Assembly: GCF_000266945.1 (NCBI RefSeq)
Contig: NC_018025.1
Location: 620,001-684,000, forward strand
Source of the DNA: Desulfomonile tiedjei DSM 6799
Lineage (GTDB): Bacteria > Desulfobacterota > Desulfomonilia > Desulfomonilales > Desulfomonilaceae
DNA length: 64,000 nucleotides
Direction of reading: 5' to 3'
The notes beneath the pieces were generated by a model. The model made no database searches, was not told the origin of the DNA, and saw nothing but the letters and a program-made list of their open reading frames with translations. Made by a program: the position numbers and the translations under genes. Below, piece after piece: positions 16,308 through 24,893 of this stretch; positions within the stretch are counted from its first letter, which is position 1, and each line of letters begins with the position of its first letter.

Positions 16308-17903
16308 ATGAAAATATTGCTTGTCAATCCGAGATATCCTCAGACCTTTTGGTCATTTAACAAAGTCCTTAGAATGTTGGGAAAGAAAGCCCTTCTTCCC
16401 CCGCTGGGTCTCATTACGGTTGCCGGCCTGTTTCCGAAGGAATGGGATCTTCGCCTCGTTGATATGACAATAAGGGATATATCTGAAGATGAATGGGCAA
16501 ACTGCGACGTCGTCATGATAACAGGCATGATTTCGCAATGCGCGGGCATACTGCAAACCATTCGTGAGTCAAAAAGGAGAGGAAAGATTACCGTGGTCGG
16601 AGGGCCCTGGGTTTTTCATTTTCCTTCGGATGCTCTTGAGGCGGGCGCGGATATTGTCGTGAGGGGGGAAGCGGAAACAGCATTTCTTCAACTGAAGAAA
16701 GCATTGGAAGAACGAAGCTCGGGGGTCGTTATCGAACCAGAGAGGAAAGCAGATTTGACCCTCACTCCCATCCCTCGGTACGATCTCCTGGAACTCCATA
16801 GTTACGCGGATATGCCGGTGCAATTTTCCAGTGGCTGCCCTTTTCATTGTGAGTTTTGCGATATTACCCTCATGTTCGGCAGAATTGTCCGTACAAAATC
16901 GCCGGAACAAATTCTGGATGAATTGCAGATTCTGTACAATCTGGGATGGCGGCGTTCCATTTTCTTTGTAGATGACAATTTCATTGGAAACATGAGCCGG
17001 GCGAAAAAGTTGCTCAAGGCGCTTATACCGTGGATGAGACAGCGACGAAATCCTTTCGCATTCTACACCCAGGCTTCTGTCAATCTTGCCGCAGATGCCG
17101 ATTTGTTGGACCTCATGGTTCAGGCGGGGTTTTATAGGGTTTTTCTCGGCATAGAGACTCCTGATGAAGAGAGTCTCCGGCTTGCCAAGAAATTCCAGAA
17201 CGCGGCTGCCGACCTGGACCAGGTATGCAACTCGATTACTCGGGCCGGGCTCCAGATAATTGCCGGTTGCATCATCGGATTTGACGGAGAAAAAGCAGGT
17301 GCAGATCGACAACTCATAGCATTTGCCGGCAGAAACAGCATCCCGGAGATGTTCGTCACTATGCTTCAAGCCGGTCCGGGAACCGATCTCTGGCATCGAC
17401 TCAAGCGTGAAAACCGTCTTTTTGAATCAGCTTACGACGAAAATCTCGGAAGTCAAACCGGCCTGATGAATTTTACCCCAACGCGTCCAATGGAAGAAAT
17501 CGTTCGCGAGTTTACGGATCTTTACGATGAACTCTACACTCCCGAAGCTTTCCTGGATCGACTTTTCAAGCATTTTTCTCTCATGGAGACAGTCCCCCCG
17601 GTTCAGGATGGCGGACTGCCGTACTTGGGGGAGATCCGGGCCGTGGTTATCACGCTTATTCGACAGGGAATCTTGTATCCTTCACGATGGAAGTTCTGGA
17701 AATACCTGCTTCTCGCAATCATGAAGTTCCCCAAGCGTTTCAGACATTTTCTGGCATCCTGCATAACCGCCGAACACTATTTCGAATATCGCCGGACCAT
17801 ACGAAAATTGGTACAGAATTCCCTTGCAACTCATAGAAAGACTGAGGCGGAGTATGGTCACTCTTCCGTTGCCACAAAAAAGATCGTCGCAAAAGAGGCG
17901 TGA
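16308..17903 (+). CDS. B12-binding-domain radical SAM protein (DUF4070/HpnP-like group)
   Basis: The product is 531 residues from the ATG at 16308, with GGAGA seven bases upstream; the longer frame from 16215 lacks this. Residues 1-150 form a cobalamin-binding Rossmann-like domain (MKILLVNPRYPQTFWSFNKV, PPLGLITVAGLFP, VVGGPWVFHFP). The radical SAM core starts about residue 165, with the cluster motif CPFHCEFCD (CxxxCxxC). It continues with FFVDDNFIGN and FLGIETPDEESL. A helical C-terminal domain of about 130 residues fits DUF4070. The domain order matches hopanoid C-2 methylase HpnP and a larger set of uncharacterised relatives. Assignment to a particular methylation is not justified. It stands alone between IS-A and a long repeat-containing gap. 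Confidence 0.8.
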   Translation: MKILLVNPRYPQTFWSFNKVLRMLGKKALLPPLGLITVAGLFPKEWDLRLVDMTIRDISEDEWANCDVVMITGMISQCAGILQTIRESKRRGKITVVGGPWVFHFPSDALEAGADIVVRGEAETAFLQLKKALEERSSGVVIEPERKADLTLTPIPRYDLLELHSYADMPVQFSSGCPFHCEFCDITLMFGRIVRTKSPEQILDELQILYNLGWRRSIFFVDDNFIGNMSRAKKLLKALIPWMRQRRNPFAFYTQASVNLAADADLLDLMVQAGFYRVFLGIETPDEESLRLAKKFQNAAADLDQVCNSITRAGLQIIAGCIIGFDGEKAGADRQLIAFAGRNSIPEMFVTMLQAGPGTDLWHRLKRENRLFESAYDENLGSQTGLMNFTPTRPMEEIVREFTDLYDELYTPEAFLDRLFKHFSLMETVPPVQDGGLPYLGEIRAVVITLIRQGILYPSRWKFWKYLLLAIMKFPKRFRHFLASCITAEHYFEYRRTIRKLVQNSLATHRKTEAEYGHSSVATKKIVAKEA

Positions 17904-18028
17904 AAAAACGGGTCTCCTGACCCATGCCGGCATATTCTTTGTTTGTTCGGATATATTGCACATAGTATCGGATCGTCAAATATCTGCCCATGCTGTTGTT
18001 GCTTGAGTCGTTCTCCGGACGTACGGAA

Positions 18029-18202
18029 CGATTGCCAAAAATTCTGACGCTTATCACGTGCTCCAACAGAAGATATTAGTGGGGACCGGCGGCCCCTGCC
18101 GGTCCATTCTCGCGATATCATCGATCATATTGAAGATGCTTCGGCACGGAGGCCGACACCTACCAACACTTCTTTTTTCAATCGGTCACTGATCTTTGGC
18201 CA
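18029..18202 (+). repeat. family-B intergenic repeat, full copy
   Basis: It begins CGATTGCCAAAAATTCTGAC and carries GGGGACCGGCGGCCCCTGCC. The second dyad is TCGGCACGGAGGCCGACACC. It ends CAATCGGTCACTGATCTTTG. It is collinear with 1794-1970. The outer ends are roughly inverted (GATTGCC against GGCCAAA), as in a MITE. No coding potential. Confidence 0.7.
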
Positions 18203-18544
18203 AACGGACCCGCGCATTACACTATCCCGCTGGAGCATTACCCGAAAACGGAACCTCATGCTGAAAGAACTTGTCCATTTTTGCTCAATGATCTTATATA
18301 ACTGATATTGTAGCAACCAGGCACAAATGTTTGAGAGACATGCGCATCGCCATTGCTTATATGAGAGCGTCAGTTATCCCTGCAAACGCCATTGTCTGCT
18401 GGAGCGCTCTAAAAGTGGTGGAACGATGCCGCGTAACGGCAGAAACGTGAGTGGAATTTACTGTAAGTTCTTCAGAACAGTGTTTTACTGCCGGAAAAAA
18501 CACTGCAATGAGTTCCTAAGCTACCCAATCAAGCCAGATTTTTC
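18203..18544. other. intergenic, nothing assignable
   Basis: No convincing frame, RNA gene or known repeat. An open frame of 73 codons on the plus strand (18327-18548) has no ribosome binding site and a Cys/Arg-rich product of random appearance. Confidence 0.4.
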
Positions 18545-18574
18545 TTGACACTAGCAGTTCGCTAATGTTAGAAA
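18545..18574 (+). promoter_or_regulatory. putative promoter of the porin-like gene
   Basis: TTGACA (18545-18550), 18 bp, TAGAAA (18569-18574). It would give a leader of about 170 nt before the start codon. Confidence 0.45.
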
Positions 18575-18703
18575 ATTACCAAACGGAAAACTGTATGTAC
18601 GCCAACCATTTTGGTTCGGCTACGAAGACTTGCAGCGCAGCAACTATCCCCCGATTGGCAGCGCGTGCATGGTTTGGTTGTCGTAACGGTTTGAGGCGAT
18701 AAC

Positions 18704-18724
18704 TGCCGAAAGGCATCTTTTTTT
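18704..18724 (+). promoter_or_regulatory. short GNRA hairpin with T tract in the porin leader
   Basis: TGCC-GAAA-GGCA is followed by nine pyrimidines, nearly all T, and a second T run, ending 26 bp before the start codon. It looks like a minimal terminator or attenuator within the leader. The four-base stem is too short for strong termination. Confidence 0.35.
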
Positions 18725-18750
18725 GATTCTTTTTTGATTGGGAGGAAGAG

Positions 18751-20625
18751 ATGAAAAGATTTTCAGTGATTCTTCTGGCAGGGCTGCTGTTGGTAGCTTT
18801 TGCCGCTCCCGCATTCGCCTGGGAATTCTCCATGAAAGGCGAGTGGGAGTACCGCTTCCGTTATTTTGGCCGAACAGGTGACAAGGACCTCTTTGGCCAG
18901 CAATTCGCGAGCGAAGTAGGTTTTGCAGGCCAGAATATTTACGGAATTCTGGATTTTGCAACAGTGCCCGCTGCTCTACCCACCGGACCTATCACTGTGC
19001 CGCCTGCACCCGGACTGCCCACAACCGCCAGCGCGTTTTTCCCGGGGTTCGGTGCCTATACGGCGGGTAATCCGAATCAGTCAGCGGTTGGAAATGGCAC
19101 CCTCGCCAATGTGAACACCACAGCCGCTTTGGCGGGCATGAGGATCATCCGTGGCGGTTTTTCCGCATATAGCTCGGATGCCATTTATCATGATTCCAGA
19201 CTTACCTTCTACCCGGAAATCCGTGTAAATCCTGCTATCAGGGTGCACGGTGTTTACACCGTCGGTGGTCTTCGTAACAAGTACGCACAGCACAACTGGC
19301 CGCTTGTTCCTGGGCCGAGCTCCCCTTATATGGCTGGCGCCGGTGTGCCGCCGATCGAGCGTTATTATGTTCACCAGACCAGTGACAATGCGTATGACAC
19401 CGCAGCAATCGGTAGCTGGGAACAGTTCCGTGCGACCATCCAGGTCCCCTGGGGCATTTTGTCTCTGGGTGTCAAAGACTTCCCCTTCGGCACGGGCGCG
19501 TCACTGTCTAACGGCCTGCGTTCAGAAGCATTCCTGTTGGTTGTTCCTTACGGCCCAATGCGTTTCCTCTGGGGCGTGTGGTTGGCTCGTAACGCTACCA
19601 ACGCCGGATACGGAACGATTCCTGATTCCGATCGCAAACCGAGCTTCTTTGAAGGCATGCTGGCCACTTACGATTCCGGTGACTTGAGCATGGGTCTCGG
19701 GTACATTCTGCAGAATCTCCATGCAAAGAGCTACACCAATCCGAACGCAGCATATTTCCTGACCGACGGCAATCCCTACGGAAATGCTTTCGACCAGAAC
19801 CTGCAGTTTTGGATTGCCTTCATGAAGTATAACAACGGTCGCTTCTTCTTCAACGCTGAGTATGCTTTTTTCCAGCAGGACCGCTATCATCTTATTGGAC
19901 CGAATGGTCTTGGCGGTCTTACTGCAGGCGCTGCTCCTTTCTTCTTCGAGGGTTATCACTGGTTCACCGAGTTTGGTGTGATGGCAGGACCCACAAAACT
20001 TAGCCTTATGAACGCCATAGCCTCCGGTCCAGTGCTGAATACCGGCAACATAACCAAACAGTATACTGCGTATCCTATTGACTACCAGGCAATGGCTCCT
20101 TACCAGTTCCTTATGTTTGAGACCTACGGCGGTGGTAACGACGCTTTCTCCGGCCCGCTGCTGCCTGCTGACGGCCATGGTATGATGTCTGACGCATTCT
20201 GCTACGCCGCTCGTATGGACTACGCTGTAGCATCGAACCTCAATGTTTGGGGTAGCTACATCTGGGCTCACAGGCTTGAGAAAGCCGGGTACCTCTTCGG
20301 TGGAAAGAACTCCGCTGGTGGTGCAGCTAACGCCGCTCAGATCGCACTGTTCAGAACATCTGCAGGAAGAGCTGCTCCCCCGACTGGCGATCCGTATGTG
20401 ACCGACGGCTATCTGGGTTGGGAAGCTAACGCAGGTGTGGACTGGAAACTCCTCGAAGGTTTGACCGCATACCTCCGTTACTCCTACTGGCAGCCTGGCG
20501 ATTGGTTCAAGGAAGCCTATCAGGCTCATGTGCCCCTGCCCGGCGGTGGTGTCAATGACTTTGGCGTCCTGACGAGCAAAGATGCAATCCAGGCTTTCCA
20601 TGGATCTCTCATGGTCAACTTCTAA
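18751..20625 (+). CDS. large outer-membrane beta-barrel (porin-like) protein
   Basis: The product is 624 residues. A canonical signal peptide (MKRFSVILLAGLLLVAFAAP, cleavage after AFA at residue 24) leads into a mature chain rich in Gly, Tyr, Phe and Asn. Amphipathic strands are spaced through the whole length (EFSMKGEWEYRFRYFG, LTFYPEIRVNPAIRVHGVYT, LTAYLRYSYWQPGDWF). It ends in LMVNF; a terminal Phe is the usual signal for outer-membrane assembly by the Bam complex. GGGAGGAAG lies just before the ATG. A strong terminator follows and a promoter lies upstream, so it is monocistronic and probably highly expressed. Its codon choice, rich in GGC/CTG/CGT, differs from its neighbours. A channel role is likely; the substrate is unknown. 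Confidence 0.82.
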   Translation: MKRFSVILLAGLLLVAFAAPAFAWEFSMKGEWEYRFRYFGRTGDKDLFGQQFASEVGFAGQNIYGILDFATVPAALPTGPITVPPAPGLPTTASAFFPGFGAYTAGNPNQSAVGNGTLANVNTTAALAGMRIIRGGFSAYSSDAIYHDSRLTFYPEIRVNPAIRVHGVYTVGGLRNKYAQHNWPLVPGPSSPYMAGAGVPPIERYYVHQTSDNAYDTAAIGSWEQFRATIQVPWGILSLGVKDFPFGTGASLSNGLRSEAFLLVVPYGPMRFLWGVWLARNATNAGYGTIPDSDRKPSFFEGMLATYDSGDLSMGLGYILQNLHAKSYTNPNAAYFLTDGNPYGNAFDQNLQFWIAFMKYNNGRFFFNAEYAFFQQDRYHLIGPNGLGGLTAGAAPFFFEGYHWFTEFGVMAGPTKLSLMNAIASGPVLNTGNITKQYTAYPIDYQAMAPYQFLMFETYGGGNDAFSGPLLPADGHGMMSDAFCYAARMDYAVASNLNVWGSYIWAHRLEKAGYLFGGKNSAGGAANAAQIALFRTSAGRAAPPTGDPYVTDGYLGWEANAGVDWKLLEGLTAYLRYSYWQPGDWFKEAYQAHVPLPGGGVNDFGVLTSKDAIQAFHGSLMVNF

Positions 20626-20647
20626 ACCAAATTCAATCTGAGAAACC

Positions 20648-20681
20648 AAGCCCGAAGGTCAAGACCTTCGGGCTTTTTTTT
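20648..20681 (+). terminator. strong intrinsic terminator of the porin-like gene
   Basis: A perfect 13-bp stem (AAGCCCGAAGGTC with GACCTTCGGGCTT, 2-nt loop) runs into eight T, 22 bp after the stop codon. Confidence 0.95.
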
Positions 20682-20765
20682 CATCTGATTCGTGGATCCT
20701 GGTGCAACGATAATTCAGCCTCGAAGCATCTTTTCTTCTCACCCAATCCTATTGAGAATAAGAGT

Positions 20766-21240
20766 CTTGGTGGGTGCGGGCCTCCGGCCTCCAGAAACTG
20801 TCGCAAAACTGTTTGGAGCAACGAGATCGTGCCACGATTCTCCGTCCGGGTAGGGGCAGACCAATGTGTCTGCCCTTATTGGGGCGGACGCTCTGGTCCG
20901 CCCCTACAGCCAGTGTAGGATGCGGTGACCAGCGGCAACCGCATCAGTCGAGGTCTTTCGCGACCGATGCGCTTCGCTTCGCTCATCACATCCTACGTGA
21001 GCTGGAAATTTAGATGGCGCGAAACCGTGCCATAGTAGCACGATTTTTCCGATTTGTTGAATTCCCCGACAGCTTCTTCATTGCCGGGAAGAAGGATTTC
21101 GTGCCACGACTTTTTCGTATATGCGACTTTTGAGACAGTCTCTCCCTGGTGGGACGCGGACCCCAGCAATACCTTTGTATTCTAGCGCAGGAAAAACGCC
21201 ATAATTTTGAGCAATCGCTACAATTCATTTCTAAATTCTT
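20766..21240. repeat. cluster of REP-like dyads and decayed repeat fragments
   Basis: This non-coding stretch contains, in order: a GTGGGTGCGGGCCTCCGGCC unit; a TCGTGCCACGA palindrome (20827-20837); two stacked dyads (20853-20875, 20881-20904); GTAGGATG at 20915-20922 answered by CATCCTAC at 20989-20996; another CGTGCCACGA (21100-21109); GACTTTTGAGACAGTCTCTC (21125-21144); and a decayed family-B half (21150-21235). The last pieces recur in order at 32331-32377 on the other strand. No convincing frame is present. Confidence 0.55.
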
Positions 21241-21323
21241 TTCTTTGTTGAAACGCTTTTCACTTACCCGCGAATCCTCTCTTGAAGTCCTGTTGAACCG
21301 AGGCCAAATCAGAGGAGTCAGCT

Positions 21324-23786
21324 ATGATAAAATTCAAGTTCCTGTCGATCTTTGCTCTATTCATTCTCAATTGCGCGACCGTGCTGGCGGGTGAGGCTCA
21401 TGCTGCCGCGCCCGGACAGGGCGCTCTGACAATCATCGATCGGAGCGGGAAGGCTGGAGAAGGTTGCCCCCTGGAACATACGTCTGTAAAGGTGGACGTT
21501 TCAGGGTTTCTGGCGAGAGTGACTGTCAGGCAGATATTCCGTAATCCTCAGCGTGAAAAGATCGAGGCGGTGTACACGTTCCCTCTTTCTTCGGAGGGAG
21601 CGGTAAACAGCATGGTCATGAGAATGGGGGAACGCGTCATTAAAGGGGAAGTAAAACGGCGCGAGGAAGCCAGAGCCATGTACGAAGCTGCAAAGTCACG
21701 CGGAAATGTTGCTTCTTTATTGGACCAGGAGCGCCCGAATATTTTTACCCAGTCCGTGGCGAACATCATGCCGGGAGAGAGAGTCGAGATAGAAATTCAA
21801 TACTCTGAGGTTCTCTCGTACGATGACGGTGCCTTCAAGTTCGTGTTTCCCATGGTTGTTGGGCCGCGGTTCATCCCTGGGGCTCGGACTGGGAAGCAGG
21901 GCACCGGACGGTCGCCGGACACCACGCAGGTCCGTGATGCAAGTCTGATCACTCCTCCTGTTGCGCCAGCGGGAACGCGGGCAGGTCATGACGTCGATCT
22001 CACCCTCACTCTGAAAGCAGGAATTCCCATCCATTCAATAAAGTCGGAACTGCACGAGATACATCTGCAACGAGACGGGACCGATCGCGCAACGGTGTCC
22101 CTGAAGAACAAGGATGAAATCCCAAATAGGGATTTTGTGCTCTCGTACACTGTGGCAGGTGATGACGTACGCTCCGGCATCCTGAGCCACAAGGAAGGAA
22201 AAAACGGATACGTAACGATCGTCATGGTACCGCCCAAGAAGATCGCCCCTGATAAAATCTCGCCCAAGGAGATGATTTTTGTCATCGATTGCTCTGGCTC
22301 CCAGGAAGGGAAACCTCTGGAGAAGGCAAAAGACACGATGCGGTACATTATCGATCGGATGAACCCCGATGACACTTTTAATATCGTGGACTTCAATTCA
22401 GGTGCGCGTATGCTCTTTGATGAGGCTCGGAAGAACACCGAACAGAACCGCGCAAAGGCGCTCACCTATCTATCGAGCCTGGAAGCTCGCGGCGGAACCT
22501 GGATGGGGCCTGCTGTGGAAAAGATCTGCAGCATGCCCCCCCAGTCGAACCGACTTCGGATCGTTACTTTCATGACAGACGGCTATGTGGGAAACGATTT
22601 CGAAATCATCTCCCTCGTGAAAAAATGCAGAGATAAGAGCCGCTGGTTTCCCTTCGGGACCGGAAATTCTGTGAACCGGTTTCTTCTGGATCGCATGGCC
22701 GGTGTGGGGGGCGGAGAGCCGGAATACATTCTTCTGAACAGCCCTGGAGAGGAAATAGCAAAGAAATTTTACCAACGCATTGCCGCACCGGTGTTGACCG
22801 ACATCACCCTCCAGCAAGAAGGCGTAGCTCTGGAGGACGTATTTCCGAAGTCCTTGATCGACTTGTGGTCTCACAAGCCTCTGATTTTCAAGGCCCGCTA
22901 TAAATCCGCAGGAAGAGGAGCAATTACCATAAAGGGATTTGCTGCCGGGAAGCCTTATACACAGACTCTTCATGTGGATTTGCCGGAAAAAGAGACAGCC
23001 AATCCTTCTCTGGGATCTCTATGGGCTCGTGCGAAAGTGGACGATCTGATGAGCCGCGATTGGTTCAGTGTTCAACAAGGCACCCCTGATAAGGAACTCA
23101 AGGAAGAGATCGTGCGCGTTGCTCTGGAACATCAAATAATGACCCAATACACAAGCTTCGTTGCTGTGGAGGAAACCACCGTTACTATTGGCGGTCAACC
23201 GATACGCGTAGCGGTACCTGTTGAACTACCGGACGGAGTCAGCAGGGAAGGCATATTCGGGGAACAGTCGGCCGCTCCGGTATCAGGTACCGCAATGGCG
23301 TATCGCCCAAACTCTCCTGTATTGGCAGGGGCGGTGGCAAAGGCAGTTCCAGTTCATCGCCGATTGGAAGGCGACATGCGTGTTTTGGAGAAAGAGGAAG
23401 ACAGTCGCCAATCGGACGCTACGACAAGGAATTTTCCGGCTCCAGTGAAGGAGAAGGAAGATGAGAAATTAAATCCAGCTCTTATGGAACTGGTCGACTT
23501 TTTGAGAGCGCACGGGAAGGAATCCCTCGGCAGATATAAGAAGCTAGCGCTGGAGAACGGGAAGCTAACAGTGTTGGTATGGTTGAACGAAAACTCAGAT
23601 ACGACTCTGGGGAAGCTTAGAACAGTCGGGCTGGAGATCCTCTTCGTTTCTGCCGGGAAATCTGTCATTGGTTTCATTTCGGCAGAAAACCTGGAGCATC
23701 TTGCTGCGATTCCGGAAGTCAGACGTGTCGAACAGCCCAAGGCCGCCGCCGGGGTATCGTCCAGTGATAGGAAAGGGGGATTCTGA
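21324..23786 (+). CDS. VIT and von Willebrand factor A domain secreted protein
   Basis: The product is 820 residues. Signal peptide at 1-27 (KFLSIFALFILNCATVLAGE). A VIT domain spans about 35-165 (VRQIFRNPQREKIEAVYTFP, MYEAAKSRGNVASLLDQERP). The vWA domain spans about 310-480 and has a complete metal-ion site: DCSGS (DxSxS), Thr in RGGTWMGP and Asp in MTDGYVGND. A region of low complexity (about 660-710) precedes a C-terminal domain ending LEHLAAIPEVRRVEQP, which resembles subtilisin prodomain-like (I9) modules. VIT-vWA proteins are surface or periplasmic and bind partners through the metal site. GAGGAG precedes the ATG. No sortase motif or C-terminal anchor is visible. Neighbours give no partner. 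Confidence 0.85.
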   Translation: MIKFKFLSIFALFILNCATVLAGEAHAAAPGQGALTIIDRSGKAGEGCPLEHTSVKVDVSGFLARVTVRQIFRNPQREKIEAVYTFPLSSEGAVNSMVMRMGERVIKGEVKRREEARAMYEAAKSRGNVASLLDQERPNIFTQSVANIMPGERVEIEIQYSEVLSYDDGAFKFVFPMVVGPRFIPGARTGKQGTGRSPDTTQVRDASLITPPVAPAGTRAGHDVDLTLTLKAGIPIHSIKSELHEIHLQRDGTDRATVSLKNKDEIPNRDFVLSYTVAGDDVRSGILSHKEGKNGYVTIVMVPPKKIAPDKISPKEMIFVIDCSGSQEGKPLEKAKDTMRYIIDRMNPDDTFNIVDFNSGARMLFDEARKNTEQNRAKALTYLSSLEARGGTWMGPAVEKICSMPPQSNRLRIVTFMTDGYVGNDFEIISLVKKCRDKSRWFPFGTGNSVNRFLLDRMAGVGGGEPEYILLNSPGEEIAKKFYQRIAAPVLTDITLQQEGVALEDVFPKSLIDLWSHKPLIFKARYKSAGRGAITIKGFAAGKPYTQTLHVDLPEKETANPSLGSLWARAKVDDLMSRDWFSVQQGTPDKELKEEIVRVALEHQIMTQYTSFVAVEETTVTIGGQPIRVAVPVELPDGVSREGIFGEQSAAPVSGTAMAYRPNSPVLAGAVAKAVPVHRRLEGDMRVLEKEEDSRQSDATTRNFPAPVKEKEDEKLNPALMELVDFLRAHGKESLGRYKKLALENGKLTVLVWLNENSDTTLGKLRTVGLEILFVSAGKSVIGFISAENLEHLAAIPEVRRVEQPKAAAGVSSSDRKGGF

Positions 23787-23835
23787 GAGGCAGATTCGGG
23801 TGGTTTTCTCGGAACTGACATACCTCCGAAACTAC

Positions 23836-23870
23836 TACGGCCGGATGCGCCCACTCACGATCCGGCCGTA
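23836..23870. terminator. convergent hairpin between the VIT-vWA gene and the acidic protein gene
   Basis: A perfect 11-bp stem TACGGCCGGAT ... ATCCGGCCGTA with a 13-nt loop lies between two convergent genes. There is no clean T tract on either side, so termination is inferred from position and stem strength. Confidence 0.5.
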
Positions 23871-23892
23871 ATTAATTCCGAGAGGGGGACGA

Positions 23893-24066
23893 TCAATAGT
23901 CGTCAAAGTCCAACCTGAGGTCATCCTCAAAATCTTCGTCGTTAAGGGAGGAAAGGAAATCCGCGGAACGGCCCTCCAATGGATCCTCGAAATCGGCTAA
24001 GGCGTCGGCCAGCGATTCGTCATTCATGTGACCGATGTAGTAACCAATATTGTGTGTATGAGGCAT
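23893..24066 (-). CDS. 57-residue highly acidic protein, unknown
   Basis: On the minus strand an ATG at 24066 follows GGAGGAGG with 4-nt spacing to the core. A TTGACA/TTTAGT promoter lies 50 to 80 bp upstream. The product starts MPHTHNIGYYIGHMNDESLA and ends in a strongly acidic tail (LNDEDFEDDLRLDFDDY). Of 57 residues about 19 are Asp or Glu; only 2 are Arg and none is Lys. The gene is below common length cut-offs and may be missed by annotation. An acidic tail could mimic nucleic acid or bind a basic or metal partner. No family is recognised. Confidence 0.75.
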   Translation of the reverse strand: MPHTHNIGYYIGHMNDESLADALADFEDPLEGRSADFLSSLNDEDFEDDLRLDFDDY

Positions 24067-24115
24067 GCGACCTCCTCCCGGCTTCTATTTAGTGGTGTTG
24101 CCAAGCAACGAAATT

Positions 24116-24144
24116 ACTAAAACATAACAACTCTCTATTGTCAA
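24116..24144 (-). promoter_or_regulatory. promoter of the 57-residue acidic protein gene
   Basis: On the minus strand TTGACA (24139-24144), exactly 17 bp, TTTAGT (24116-24121). The remainder up to 24351 is AT-rich and holds nothing else assignable. Confidence 0.6.
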
Positions 24145-24351
24145 TCTTTAAAGTAAAAGATGAAATAAATGATTTTGAGGAAATGTATAGGCCAGTTTAA
24201 GAGCCATAAATGTACTTCGGTATCATTAGAGAGAAAATAATTAATTATGATAACGGGTAGTTGAAGATAATACTTAAACTAATGCCCTCTTAAGGTTCCG
24301 CGGAATGGCGGTACAGTTTCCAGCATCAAATCCGATGTTCTGCGAACCGGC

Positions 24352-24873
24352 TCAGACAGTGCGGACCAGTTCATCAAAGTTTCGGCCGTATTCGCCATAC
24401 CTGGACAGGTTGATTTGATGGAAAGCCTTTTCCGCTTCTGTTGGTTCCCTTGTGGGACGGGCTGGAGTGCCCATGGCCACCCGATCGGCAGGAATCACGG
24501 TACCAGGAGTAACAACCGCTCCAGCAGCGATAATTGCTCCTTCTTCTATTACCGCGCCGTCGAGAACCAGCGCGCCTATACCGATAAGCACATTGTCGTG
24601 GACAGTACATCCGTGAAGGACTGCCCTGTGGCCGACGATCACTCCATTACCTAATGACAACGGGTACTTGCCTCCAGTCACATGGAGCATGCAGAGATCT
24701 TGAATATTGGTATGAGATCCGATTTTGATCCAGTGAACGTCCCCCCTCACAACACTGTTAAACCAGATGTTACTTCCGTCGCCTATTTCCACATCTCCCA
24801 GGACCACCACATTTGGTGCAAGGAACACGTCTTTGCCGAGCCTCGGTCTTATCCCTCGATATTCGTAAATCAT
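24352..24873 (-). CDS. gamma-class carbonic anhydrase family protein (left-handed beta helix)
   Basis: The product is 173 residues from the ATG at 24873, with GAGG ten bases upstream. A TTG at 24897 is the alternative start and would overlap the preceding stop. Hexapeptide repeats run through the chain (VVLGDVEIGDGSNIWFNSVV, GAVIEEGAIIAAGAVVTPGT). The Cam-type metal ligands fit DLCMLHVTGG (His) and GVIVGHRAVLHG (two His, spaced H-x4-H). The C terminus forms a helix, as in YrdA/CaiE-like proteins. Activity is either zinc- or iron-dependent CO2 hydration, or an unproven role as in many family members. It is 20 bp downstream of the acetyltransferase-like gene and is probably cotranscribed. Confidence 0.88.
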   Translation of the reverse strand: MIYEYRGIRPRLGKDVFLAPNVVVLGDVEIGDGSNIWFNSVVRGDVHWIKIGSHTNIQDLCMLHVTGGKYPLSLGNGVIVGHRAVLHGCTVHDNVLIGIGALVLDGAVIEEGAIIAAGAVVTPGTVIPADRVAMGTPARPTREPTEAEKAFHQINLSRYGEYGRNFDELVRTV

Positions 24874-24893
24874 CGCTGAGCGGCCTCTAGACT

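Noticed and set aside
18327-18548. 73-codon frame upstream of the porin-like gene
   Set aside because: No ribosome site; Cys/Arg/His-rich product typical of non-coding sequence; overlaps the putative promoter.
18590-18750. Possible metabolite or c-di-GMP riboswitch in the porin leader
   Set aside because: I looked for the GEMM and cobalamin core motifs and found none. Only a short hairpin with T tracts can be supported.
19522-20649. 375-codon open frame antisense to the porin-like gene
   Set aside because: It has no ribosome site, mirrors the strongly biased codon use of the opposite gene and ends in its terminator region. It is a shadow frame.
20853-20996. Possible CRISPR-like array of dyads
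   Set aside because: The dyads differ from each other, are not direct repeats and have no uniform spacers. No cas gene is present.
20774-21013. 79-codon frame in the repeat cluster
   Set aside because: It is composed of REP-like dyads and translates to Arg/Ser-rich sequence.
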